NCBI RefSeq assembly: GCF_014635885.1
Contig: NZ_BMDR01000004.1
Span: 124,001-188,000 of the forward strand
From: Acinetobacter vivianii
GTDB lineage: Bacteria; Pseudomonadota; Gammaproteobacteria; Pseudomonadales; Moraxellaceae
DNA: 64,000 bases
Direction of reading: 5' to 3'
This document shows, one piece after another, positions 43,774 through 52,636 of this stretch. A model generated the notes under the pieces. The model had not been told where the DNA came from. It ran no database searches and saw only the letters and a list, made by a program, of their open reading frames with translations. The stretch's first letter is position 1; every line of letters begins with the position of its first letter. The translations under genes were made by a program, and so were the position numbers.

Positions 43774-46700
43774 TTAGTGATCATGTGAACTGTGCAATGG
43801 TGCTTCATGCACCGCTGCCGAATGCAGTTTATGTTTGCTGTTCAGGGTACGAATCAACACATAGAAGGCAGGCGTCAGGAACAAACCAAAGAAGGTCACT
43901 CCGATCATACCAAAGAATACCGCAACGCCCATGGCATGGCGCATTTCAGCACCTGCACCTGTTGATGTGACTAACGGTACTACCCCCATAATGAAGGCAA
44001 TCGAAGTCATCAGGATCGGACGCAAACGTAAACGGCTGGCTTCTACCGCGGCATTGAATGCGGTCGCGCCTTGCATTTCCAGTTCTCTGGCAAATTCGAC
44101 AATCAAAATCGCATTCTTACAGGCCAGCCCGACCAGTACCATTAAGCCAATCTGGGTAAAGATGTTGTTATCTCCACCTGTGAGCCAAACGCCTGTCAGT
44201 GCAGCCAAGATACCCATCGGTACAATTAGAATCACAGCCAATGGTAAAGTGAGGCTTTCATATTGTGCCGCTAAGACCAAGAACACCAACAACACGCTGA
44301 TCGGGAAGACCCACAATCCAGCATTACCTGCTAAGATTTTTTGATAGGTCAGGTCAGTCCATTCAAATTTCACCCCACGTGGCAAGGTTTCAGCGGCGAT
44401 TCGTTCAACTGCGGCTTCGGCTTGGCTCGATGAGTAACCCGGTGCAGGACCACCGTTAATATCCGCTGCGGTATAGCCGTTATAGCGTACCACCATTTCT
44501 GGGCCATAGGTTTGAGTGACATTGACCAGAGAAGACAGCGGCACCATTTGTCCAGCATTGTTACGGGTTTTGAGCTGTAAAATATCTTCAGGATTGGCAC
44601 GGAACGGTGCATCGGCTTGGGCACGTACCTGATAGACACGACCAAAGCGGTTAAAGTCATTCACATATTGTGAACCGAGATAAATCTGCATGGTGCTAAA
44701 TACATCGGTCACCGCAACGCCTTGTTGTTTGGCTTTGACCCGATCCAGATCAACATTCAGTTGTGGCACATTGATTTGATAGCTAGAGAACATCGGCCCC
44801 AATTCAGGTGCAGATTGTGCCGCTTTCATAAAGGATTGTGCTGCATTATTCAATTCGGCATAGCCTAAAGCACCACGATCTTCGAGCTGGAGTTTAAAGC
44901 CGCCCATCGTTCCGAGACCCATCACGGGTGGTGGTGGAAAGACCGCAATATAAGCATCTTGAATCGCTGAGTATTTCTGATTTAAAGCACCTGCAATGGC
45001 ATTGGCAGAAAGATCAGCTGCTTTACGTTCAGCGAAAGGTTTTAAGGTGACAAAGACGATCCCGGCACTGGAACTGTTGGTAAAACCATTAATCGATAAA
45101 CCCGGGAAGGCCACCGCACTTTCTACGCCCGGCTGTTTTAGCGCGGCATCACTCATTTTACGGATCACATTTTCGGTTCGATCCAGTGAAGCACCATTGG
45201 GTAATTGGGCAAAGCTGATCAGGTACTGCTTATCTTGCGCAGGGACAAAACCACCCGGAACGATATAAGAAATACCAATGGTCAGGCCAAGCAGGGCTGC
45301 ATAAACGCCCATGGCTGAGGCTTTATGGGAAATCACCCGATTCACCCCTCGACCATATTGATCAGAGGCACGTGAAAATACACGGTTAAACAATGCGAAG
45401 AAGCGTCCGAAGACACGGTTCATCACACGGGTCAAAAAGTCAGGTTTAGCATCATGTCCTTTGAGCAACATGGCTGCCAAAGCAGGAGATAGGGTGAGTG
45501 AGTTAAATGCCGAAATCACGGTGGAGATGGCAATCGTCATGGCGAATTGCTTATAGAATTGCCCTGTTAATCCCGTCATAAAGGCGAGGGGGACAAACAC
45601 GGCAACCAGTGTCAACGCAATCGCGATAATCGGTCCACTGACTTCACGCATGGCACGATAGGTGGCATCCCTTGGACTGAGTCCTGCTTCAATATTTCGC
45701 TCGACATTCTCCACCACCACGATGGCATCATCGACCACGATCCCGATGGCAAGTACCATTCCGAACAGTGACAATGCATTGATGGAATAGCCAAAAGCCA
45801 GCATCAAGGCGAAGGTACCAATGATTGAAACAGGCACTGCCAGTAACGGAATAATTGAAGCACGCCATGTTTGTAAGAACAGGATCACCACGACAACCAC
45901 CAGTGCAATCGCTTCAAGCAGAGTATGAATCACCGCTTTGATACTTGAGCGTACAAATTGGGTTGGGTCGTAAACGATGTCGTATTTAATCGAAGATGGA
46001 AAATCTTTGGACAGTTCCGCCATGGTGCTACGCACTTGGTCAGAGACCTGTAAGGCATTGGCACCCGGTGCTTGGAAAATTGGAATCGCAACGGCCTGTT
46101 TATTGTCCAGCAATGAACGTAAACCATATTGCGAAGCAGCAAGCTCAACACGCGCGACATCACCGAGTCGAGTCACTGCACCATCCGCAGCTGTTTTTAA
46201 AACAATATCGGCAAATTCCTGTTCAGTGCTTAAGCGACCTTGTGCATTCACCGAGAGCTGTAAAGGTGAATTGTTTGGCGCAGCACCGATGGTTCCTGCA
46301 GCGACTTGAATATTCTGTTCACGGATCGCGTTGACAATTTCAGGGGCGGTGAGGTTACGTTGCGCCACTTTTTGTGGGTCCAACCATACGCGCATGGCGT
46401 AATCACCCGAACCAAACAGGCCGACTTCACCCACACCTTGTAAGCGTGCCAGACGGTCTTTGACATTGAGTACGGCATAGTTACGCAAGTAGGTCATGTC
46501 ATAGCGATTGTCTGGTGAGGTGAGATGCACCACCATGGTCAAGGTAGGTGAACTTTTTATTGTGGTTACACCTAGGCGTTGTACATCCTCGGGCAAACGA
46601 GGCAAAGCCTGAGAGACCCGATTCTGGACCAGTTGTTGTGCTTTATCAGGGTCAATCCCGAGCTTGAAATTGACAGTAATAGTCAGGTTACCATCGCTAT

Positions 46701-46953
46701 TGGCTTGAGACTGCATATACAGCATGTTCTCTACGCCGTTGATAGATTCCTCCAAAGGAGAAGCAACGGTTTCAGCGATCACTTTGGGGTTGGCACCCGG
46801 ATATTGTGCGCGCACGACGACAGAGGGCGGCACCACTTCTGGATATTCAGAAATCGGCAATTTGAAAACAGAGAGTAAGCCCGCCAATAGAATCAGGACG
46901 GATAGCACCCCAGCAAAGATCGGACGATCAATAAAAAACTTGGAAATATTCAT
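43774..46953 (-). CDS. adeG: RND multidrug efflux transporter AdeG
   Basis: A 1059-residue inner-membrane proton/drug antiporter of the HAE1 family, with twelve transmembrane helices and two large periplasmic loops. The start MNISKFFIDRPIFAGVLSVL, the proton-relay segment GIVVDDAIVVVENVER and the C-terminal GLACKNAILIVEFA are visible. Sequence from memory matches AdeG of A. baumannii better than AdeB or AdeJ, and the divergent adeL supports this. AdeFGH overexpression gives fluoroquinolone, chloramphenicol and trimethoprim resistance. The operon order is F-G-H with a five-base gap after adeF. Confidence 0.94.
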   Translation of the reverse strand: MNISKFFIDRPIFAGVLSVLILLAGLLSVFKLPISEYPEVVPPSVVVRAQYPGANPKVIAETVASPLEESINGVENMLYMQSQANSDGNLTITVNFKLGIDPDKAQQLVQNRVSQALPRLPEDVQRLGVTTIKSSPTLTMVVHLTSPDNRYDMTYLRNYAVLNVKDRLARLQGVGEVGLFGSGDYAMRVWLDPQKVAQRNLTAPEIVNAIREQNIQVAAGTIGAAPNNSPLQLSVNAQGRLSTEQEFADIVLKTAADGAVTRLGDVARVELAASQYGLRSLLDNKQAVAIPIFQAPGANALQVSDQVRSTMAELSKDFPSSIKYDIVYDPTQFVRSSIKAVIHTLLEAIALVVVVVILFLQTWRASIIPLLAVPVSIIGTFALMLAFGYSINALSLFGMVLAIGIVVDDAIVVVENVERNIEAGLSPRDATYRAMREVSGPIIAIALTLVAVFVPLAFMTGLTGQFYKQFAMTIAISTVISAFNSLTLSPALAAMLLKGHDAKPDFLTRVMNRVFGRFFALFNRVFSRASDQYGRGVNRVISHKASAMGVYAALLGLTIGISYIVPGGFVPAQDKQYLISFAQLPNGASLDRTENVIRKMSDAALKQPGVESAVAFPGLSINGFTNSSSAGIVFVTLKPFAERKAADLSANAIAGALNQKYSAIQDAYIAVFPPPPVMGLGTMGGFKLQLEDRGALGYAELNNAAQSFMKAAQSAPELGPMFSSYQINVPQLNVDLDRVKAKQQGVAVTDVFSTMQIYLGSQYVNDFNRFGRVYQVRAQADAPFRANPEDILQLKTRNNAGQMVPLSSLVNVTQTYGPEMVVRYNGYTAADINGGPAPGYSSSQAEAAVERIAAETLPRGVKFEWTDLTYQKILAGNAGLWVFPISVLLVFLVLAAQYESLTLPLAVILIVPMGILAALTGVWLTGGDNNIFTQIGLMVLVGLACKNAILIVEFARELEMQGATAFNAAVEASRLRLRPILMTSIAFIMGVVPLVTSTGAGAEMRHAMGVAVFFGMIGVTFFGLFLTPAFYVLIRTLNSKHKLHSAAVHEAPLHSSHDH

Positions 46954-46958
46954 GAGGA

Positions 46959-48182
46959 TTAACCTTTTGCCGAAGTTGGGGTTTTATCTGTAGGCTGAGG
47001 TTGTTGTGCAGTGTTATCGGCAGCGATTTGAGGATTCGGCATAGCAATGAGGTGAGGTTTGACAGGATCACCCGGTCGGATGCGTTGTAATCCATTCACG
47101 ACAATGCGGTCACCCACTTGCAGACCGCTATTGATGATTTGCAAGCCATCTTGCTGAGCACCCAATTTAACTTCGCGATATGCGGTTTGGTTTTTCGCAT
47201 CGACAACGACCACAAAGCGTTTGTCCTGATCAACACCAATCGCCGTTGGGCTAATCAGAATGGCTGCGCGAGGTTGTCCACCACCCAAGCGAATGCGTGC
47301 ATAGAGTCCTGGTAGCATCACGCCTTTGGGATTATCAAAAGTGGCTCGGACACGAATCGTGCCTGAGGTGGTATTTAAATTGTTATCGATCGAACTGATA
47401 TAACCTTCACGGCTAAAACCAGATTCATTGGCGAGACCGAGATAAACGGGGACTTGGGCTGAATTCCGTTGATTGCTGATATATTTCAGATAGGTTTGCT
47501 CATCTACATCAAAAGATGCGTAAAGGCGAGAAACGGAAACCAAGCTGGTCAGCACCTGTGCGCCATTGCCAGCGGAAACCACGTTACCGACCGTGACTTC
47601 GGCACGAGAAATGCGACCACTAACAGGTGCGGTAATACGAGTGTATTCCAGATTTAAACGGGCGGTTTCGACTGCGGCTTTGGCGGCTTGCAAGTTAGCA
47701 TTGGCCGAACGTGCTTCATTTTCCGCTTGATCGAGTTCTTGATGGGCAATCGCATTACTCTGGATTAAACGCTGGTTTCGGCCCAAGTTTGCTGAGCTAT
47801 ACGTGACTTGTGCTTGTGCTGAAGCCAGTTGTGCTTTGGCCCGATTCAATTCTGCTTCAAAAGGACGTGGATCAATGCTGAACAGCAAGTCGCCCTTATT
47901 CACTAAACTACCATCTTTAAAGTGGACTGCAATCAGTTTTCCTGAAACTTGAGGGCGGACATCGACTTGATCAATTGCTTCGAGACGTCCGGAATATTCT
48001 TGCCAATCGGTAATGGTTTGGCTCACGACGCTGGCAACATCCACGGTTGCGGCTGGCGGTGAACTTGCTGTTGGGGGCGCTTTGGCATCTGCATTTTCTT
48101 GGAAGAGAATAAAACTGCCACCTGTTGCGAAAATGGCAATAATGACAGCAGACAGCGTCAGCTGTTTGCGGGAAAGTGACAT
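46959..48182 (-). CDS. adeF: RND efflux membrane fusion protein AdeF
   Basis: A 407-residue periplasmic adaptor. A hydrophobic N-terminal anchor (about residues 10-27) is followed by the lipoyl-like domain (SGRLEAIDQVDVRPQVSGKL). An alpha-hairpin (about 105-180) and beta-barrel follow, and the tail after GLQRIRPGDPVKPH is Pro/Gln-rich. The RBS CAGGAGCATCCC precedes the ATG. It is the first gene of adeFGH, transcribed divergently from adeL. Confidence 0.93.
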   Translation of the reverse strand: MSLSRKQLTLSAVIIAIFATGGSFILFQENADAKAPPTASSPPAATVDVASVVSQTITDWQEYSGRLEAIDQVDVRPQVSGKLIAVHFKDGSLVNKGDLLFSIDPRPFEAELNRAKAQLASAQAQVTYSSANLGRNQRLIQSNAIAHQELDQAENEARSANANLQAAKAAVETARLNLEYTRITAPVSGRISRAEVTVGNVVSAGNGAQVLTSLVSVSRLYASFDVDEQTYLKYISNQRNSAQVPVYLGLANESGFSREGYISSIDNNLNTTSGTIRVRATFDNPKGVMLPGLYARIRLGGGQPRAAILISPTAIGVDQDKRFVVVVDAKNQTAYREVKLGAQQDGLQIINSGLQVGDRIVVNGLQRIRPGDPVKPHLIAMPNPQIAADNTAQQPQPTDKTPTSAKG

Positions 48183-48285
48183 GGGATGCTCCTGGTTATT
48201 TGAATCCCTGTTTTCAGACTTTTTGTTTTGGTCTGTATGGGAGAAACAGGTTTATGGAATGAAAGGAGCATAAAAGTTTGTCAAT

Positions 48286-48323
48286 TACGAATAAATATAC
48301 TAAATTTGATAACACTATTCGTA
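48286..48323. promoter_or_regulatory. Inverted repeat in the adeL-adeF divergent region
   Basis: TACGAATA (48286-48293) and TATTCGTA (48316-48323) are perfect inverted arms with a 22-bp spacer. The position between adeF and adeL fits an AdeL binding region; LysR-type regulators bind spaced dyads of this kind. Confidence 0.5.
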
Positions 48324-48377
48324 TTTTTATAATAATTGATGTGTAAAAGCCAAAAATGCATCAATGGGAGTGGACCA

Positions 48378-49409
48378 GTGGATCTATTTCATGCAATGAA
48401 AGTCTTTAATAAAGTGGTTGAGACCAACAGCTTTAGTCTGGCTGCCGATAGTCTTGGACTACCACGTGCATCGGTTACGACCACGATTCAGGCTTTAGAA
48501 AAACATTTACAAGTTCGCTTACTCAATCGAACCACACGTAAACTCAGTCTAACCCCCGATGGTGCAGTGTATTATGACCGTACGCTCAGAATTTTGGCGG
48601 ATGTTGAAGATATTGAATCTTCTTTCCATGATGAGGAACGGGGACCGCGAGGACGATTACGTATTGATGTGCCAGTTTCAATTGGGCGTTTGATTTTAAT
48701 TCCAAGGTTAAGAGAGTTTCATAACCGCTATCCCGATATTGATTTGGTGATCGGAATGAATGATCGCCCTGTGGATTTGGTTGGTGAGGCGGTGGATTGC
48801 GCGATTCGGGTGGGGGAATTACAGGATTCGAGTTTAATTGCCCGCCGTATCGGAACATTCCAGTGTGCAACAGCAGCATCGGCATGCTATTTAGAAAAAT
48901 ATGGTGAACCGAAAACACTTGAGGATTTGCAAAAAAATCATCAAGCCATTCATTTCTTTTCCAGTCGGACAGGGCGTAATTTTGACTGGGATTTTGTGGT
49001 CGATGATCTGATTCAAAGTGTCAGTGTCAATGGACATGTTTCAGTCAATGATGGTGATGCTTATATTGATTTGGCCTTGCAAGGCTTTGGTTTGATCCAA
49101 GGCCCGCGCTATATGTTGACCAATCATTTTGAGACGGGAAGCTTAAAAGAAGTTTTGCCAAAATGGACACCTGCACCGATGCCAATTTCGGTGGTTTATT
49201 TACAGAGTCGACATTTATCGCAAAAGGTTCGAGTCTTTGTTGATTGGGTAGCAGAGCTGTTTGCAGGCTGTCCATTGCTTGGGGGGAGTGCGTTGCCGTT
49301 GGATCAAAAATGTGAATTTGCCTGTGACCAAAAAACCAATCATGAATATACGATTCGTACTTTGGTTGAACAGCATAATATCGCTGAGGCAAGGGCGTTA
49401 AAGACTTGA
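48378..49409 (+). CDS. adeL: LysR-type regulator of adeFGH, AdeL
   Basis: About 343 residues. The N-terminal winged helix-turn-helix reads NKVVETNSFSLAADSLGLPR then ASVTTTIQALEKHLQVRLLN. The C-terminal substrate-binding domain includes RLRIDVPVSIGRLILIPRLR and QGFGLIQGPRYMLTNH. A GTG start at 48378 (VDLFHAMKVF) after GGGAGTGG is preferred to an ATG at 48339, which has no ribosome site. AdeL represses adeFGH in A. baumannii, and mutations in it cause overexpression. The sequence is intact here. Confidence 0.92.
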   Translation: MDLFHAMKVFNKVVETNSFSLAADSLGLPRASVTTTIQALEKHLQVRLLNRTTRKLSLTPDGAVYYDRTLRILADVEDIESSFHDEERGPRGRLRIDVPVSIGRLILIPRLREFHNRYPDIDLVIGMNDRPVDLVGEAVDCAIRVGELQDSSLIARRIGTFQCATAASACYLEKYGEPKTLEDLQKNHQAIHFFSSRTGRNFDWDFVVDDLIQSVSVNGHVSVNDGDAYIDLALQGFGLIQGPRYMLTNHFETGSLKEVLPKWTPAPMPISVVYLQSRHLSQKVRVFVDWVAELFAGCPLLGGSALPLDQKCEFACDQKTNHEYTIRTLVEQHNIAEARALKT

Positions 49410-49450
49410 TTCAATGAATTAAAGACAAAATATGCGATCAAGAGGCTTAT

Positions 49451-49472
49451 ATTTCTAATAAATAATAGAAAT
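49451..49472. repeat. Short inverted repeat downstream of adeL
   Basis: ATTTCTA and TAGAAAT flank eight bases about 40 bp after the adeL stop. No T-run follows, so it is a weak hairpin or a regulator site for the receptor gene downstream. Confidence 0.35.
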
Positions 49473-49504
49473 CAGTTAAATTTGTTTGTTTTTGTTGGTT
49501 AAAT

Positions 49505-49523
49505 GATAATAATAATGATTCTT
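49505..49523 (+). promoter_or_regulatory. Fur box upstream of the siderophore receptor
   Basis: GATAATAATAATGATTCTT matches the 19-bp Fur consensus at 15 positions and lies 20 bp before the receptor start. This predicts iron repression. Confidence 0.75.
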
Positions 49524-49542
49524 GTTTATTTGTTAAAATATT

Positions 49543-51801
49543 ATGGACAGCCAGATCAGAAAAACTGCTTTAAATATTGCGATAAAGTCAATCTTAGTGT
49601 GGGCCGTTTTATCAAACAGTGCGCTTGCAGAAGAACAGCTTTTGGCCAAGGAATCATCTTCAATCTTACCTACGATAAAAGTTACTGCGGAAGAAGATGA
49701 AAAAACTGAAGGGAATAAAAGTTTTAAAGCGAACTCATCTCGAAGTTCATCCAAGCTTAAACTTTCTTTAAAAGAAACGCCTCAATCAGTCAGTGTGATT
49801 ACACGAGAACAAATAGAACAGCGAAATCTAAATATTATCGATGATGTCCTTGCTGCTACACCTGGGGTAACGGTCACTAAAAATGATAGCGAGCGTTCAA
49901 ATTATTTTGCGAGAGGTTATGCAATTACAAATCGACAAATCGATGGAATGCCAATAGGTGAAAATAGTCCACGTGTAGATAGTTTTTTCTTTGATCGTAT
50001 TGAGGTTGTGAAGGGCGCGACGGGTTTAACAGGGAGTACAGGAAATCCTTCTGCAACCATTAATATGATTCGTAAGCGACCAACTAAAGAACTGTCGGGT
50101 AATGTAGCAACTTCATTTAGCCGTTGGAATAAAATTCGTAATGAAGTTGACGTTTCGATTCCATTATCCACAGATGGAAGTGTAAGAAGCCGAATGATGG
50201 CAGCCCGAACTGAGGGTGATTCATATATGGATTACTACTCTCTAGAAACTTTGGCTGCAATGGCAATGGTAGAAGCCGATATTACAGAAAAATTAACGGG
50301 TAGTGTTGGCTTCCAGTATCAAGACAATCAGCCTCGTGGTTCGACATGGGGAACAGTACCTTATTGGAATCAAGATGGTTCGCTTGCCAATTTACCAAGA
50401 AATTTTAGCTTGGCGAATAGCTGGAACACCATTAGTCAACGAGATAAAACAGCATTTGCCGATTTGACCTATAAATTTGATAATAATTGGATGATCAAGG
50501 CTGCTGCGGCATATTCGTTATCCAAAAGTTTTTGGTTGATGTCCTATGGCGGTTCTGGTTTCCCGAATCAAAATGATGGGACTGGAGTAGGAGTATGGTC
50601 AACAGTCTATCCAACATCAGAATCTAAAAAAACGAATTTAGAGCTGTATGCGAGCGGTCCTTTTAAGTTATTTAATCGCGAACATGAACTTATTATTGGT
50701 GCTAATGGCTTTGACCGTTCTACAGATAGTCCTTCAGGTCAGCTCAATGGTTTGGCGAGTGGTCAATTGACGTGTACTAAAAAAGTGAATGATGTCACTT
50801 TACCTTCTAATAATATTGGTGATACATGCGTGATTAATGATTGGCGTACATGGGATGGCAATGCAACCATTAAACCAGATTATACCGTTACGCCAGCAAC
50901 CAAAGATGCCAAACAACGTAATTATGGGGTATATAGCACTTTAAAACTCAATGTTACCGATGAATTAAAATTAATTATAGGCGGACGCTATAGTGATTAT
51001 TCAGCGACGAATGGAACGAAAAGTGATGTAAAAGCTGATGCATTTACGCCTTACTTTGGAGTGACGTATGATCTTAATGATTTTATAACGGCTTATACCA
51101 GTTATACCGATATGTTTAATCCAAGTAGTCAAAAAGACCGTAATAATAGTTTCTTGGAGCCAGAAGTTGGTAAAAGTTATGAAGTTGGTTTGAAAGCAAG
51201 TTTACTAGATAATCAATTACTGGCAACAGCTGCTGCTTTTTGGTCTAAAAAATCGAATGTTGCCATACTTGATAGTGAAGCAGTCGCTGCGGGTATTAAA
51301 ACAGATGATGGTGCTGACCCAATGAAAGCATCAGGTGAGGGGTTAAAAATTGAAGGTTTTGAACTCGAAGCTATTGGGCAGATCACACCTAATTGGAATA
51401 TTACAGCTGGTTATACCTATGTAAACAGCATAAGTTCAGAACAAGTAAGCGCTTCTACCTCTATTCCCCAAAACTTAGCGAAGGTTTATACCAACTTTAA
51501 ATTACCAGAAGATTTATGGGATGGTGCAAATAAGGTAAACGTAGGCTTTGGGGTAAATTGGCAAAGTGAAGTAAAGCGCAAATGGGGTGGAGCACCATCG
51601 AATACAGATGGTTTTATTCGACAAGAAGCATATTTTCTGGCAAACGCCAATATTGGCTATGAATTAAGTAAAGATCTGAGTGCTAATATTCAAGTTACTA
51701 ATTTATTTGATAAAAAATACTATCAGGAAATAGGGTTTTATAATGGTGTGTATTGGGGAGAACCACGTAATGTAACCTTATCTTTGCGAGCAAAATTCTA
51801 A
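49543..51801 (+). CDS. TonB-dependent siderophore receptor (FhuE/FpvA-like)
   Basis: A 752-residue outer membrane receptor. The signal peptide is cleaved near SALA-EE (about residue 29). A plug domain (about 75-185) starts LSLKETPQSVSVITREQIEQ and includes RGYAITNRQIDGMP and IEVVKGATGLTGSTGNPSA. A 22-stranded barrel follows, ending NVTLSLRAKF with terminal Phe. The TonB box is not obvious. The plug motifs fit hydroxamate-type receptors such as FhuE. A Fur box precedes it. No biosynthesis or reductase gene is adjacent, so it probably imports a foreign siderophore. Confidence 0.88.
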   Translation: MDSQIRKTALNIAIKSILVWAVLSNSALAEEQLLAKESSSILPTIKVTAEEDEKTEGNKSFKANSSRSSSKLKLSLKETPQSVSVITREQIEQRNLNIIDDVLAATPGVTVTKNDSERSNYFARGYAITNRQIDGMPIGENSPRVDSFFFDRIEVVKGATGLTGSTGNPSATINMIRKRPTKELSGNVATSFSRWNKIRNEVDVSIPLSTDGSVRSRMMAARTEGDSYMDYYSLETLAAMAMVEADITEKLTGSVGFQYQDNQPRGSTWGTVPYWNQDGSLANLPRNFSLANSWNTISQRDKTAFADLTYKFDNNWMIKAAAAYSLSKSFWLMSYGGSGFPNQNDGTGVGVWSTVYPTSESKKTNLELYASGPFKLFNREHELIIGANGFDRSTDSPSGQLNGLASGQLTCTKKVNDVTLPSNNIGDTCVINDWRTWDGNATIKPDYTVTPATKDAKQRNYGVYSTLKLNVTDELKLIIGGRYSDYSATNGTKSDVKADAFTPYFGVTYDLNDFITAYTSYTDMFNPSSQKDRNNSFLEPEVGKSYEVGLKASLLDNQLLATAAAFWSKKSNVAILDSEAVAAGIKTDDGADPMKASGEGLKIEGFELEAIGQITPNWNITAGYTYVNSISSEQVSASTSIPQNLAKVYTNFKLPEDLWDGANKVNVGFGVNWQSEVKRKWGGAPSNTDGFIRQEAYFLANANIGYELSKDLSANIQVTNLFDKKYYQEIGFYNGVYWGEPRNVTLSLRAKF

Positions 51802-51860
51802 ATCATATATAAGAAAGATGTAGGCGGGCCGCCAACTAAACAGTTCAGGTTTTTAAAAAT

Positions 51861-51895
51861 AAAAAGCACTCGGTACTAAAACCAAGTGCTTTTTA
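51861..51895. terminator. Bidirectional terminator after the receptor
   Basis: AAAAAGCACT-c-GGT-actaaa-ACC-a-AGTGCTTTTT pairs over 13 bp with one mismatch. T-runs are present on both strands. Confidence 0.85.
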
Positions 51896-51906
51896 TTTAA
51901 AAATTT

Positions 51907-52332
51907 TTATTTGCTAGGAACCTTTTCAATCACTTCATCTAGCACATAACGAACACTTGAGCCATCAGCTGGTGGATTCGGGATGTCATATTCTTTAACA
52001 CGAATAAGGACTTGTTCATTGCTCTTATGCGTAAAACCTTCGATTCCTGCATAGAAATTTTCCCAATCTTTGCTCTTATATGTTTTTTGCCCATCTTTAT
52101 AATCAAGTTGTTTAACTTGTAAGCAATCCATTTGTCCTGCTCCAGCATCACATTTTTGAGTTTTTGGAGAAATCTCAAGATATGAAACTCGGCTAGGCGT
52201 TTGCTCTGCTCCCGTTTGTTCAGTGACAGATTTATCTTCAGTTGTGGGTTTGGTCTCAGTCTGTTTATTCGCTTCTTTTGAACAAGCTGTTAGCGCAATT
52301 GTTGTTAATGCTATAAATAAGATTTTTTTCAT
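51907..52332 (-). CDS. Lipoprotein with DUF4377 domain
   Basis: A 141-residue lipoprotein with lipobox LTAC (Cys17). A Thr/Glu-rich linker (about 18-48) is followed by a DUF4377-type domain. It has a Cys pair (KCDAGAGQMDCLQVKQ), the FYAGIEGFTHKSNEQVLIRV core and the closing NPPADGSSVRYVLDEVIEK. The family is found beside or fused to META/HslJ-type domains; function is unknown. The ATG at 52332 with GAGAAAAC upstream is preferred to a TTG start four codons earlier. Confidence 0.78.
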   Translation of the reverse strand: MKKILFIALTTIALTACSKEANKQTETKPTTEDKSVTEQTGAEQTPSRVSYLEISPKTQKCDAGAGQMDCLQVKQLDYKDGQKTYKSKDWENFYAGIEGFTHKSNEQVLIRVKEYDIPNPPADGSSVRYVLDEVIEKVPSK

Positions 52333-52636
52333 TTGTTTTCTCAATTATTGAAAAGTCTCATCATAAAAGAAATCATAAGAACTGATGTTAATAAAGTGTT
52401 AACTAATTATCATTTTTATTGAGCAATCTAGTATCTTTTTTCTAAGATATTGGGTGATATTCCTAACCAACTGAACGTGTTTTATTCCATTTCCACTGGT
52501 CATTGTAGAGAATATATAGCGTGAATAGGAATATTCTCAAATTATTGTCATTCGTATCAATTAAATATAAAGCTCAAAGAGCCAAGCCATATACGCTAAC
52601 TCTCTGAGCAAAATTACGAATAGGGAATTAACTGTA
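52333..52636. other. Intergenic region, nothing recognised
   Basis: About 304 bp of AT-rich sequence between two minus-strand genes. It holds the DUF4377 gene promoter and the 3' end of the acetamidase transcript. No clear hairpin, RNA gene or small ORF was seen. Confidence 0.5.

Noticed and set aside
42312..48182. AdeIJK or AdeABC as identity of the RND operon
   Set aside because: The N-terminus of the pump and the divergent LysR gene fit AdeFGH/AdeL; AdeABC would have the AdeRS two-component genes.
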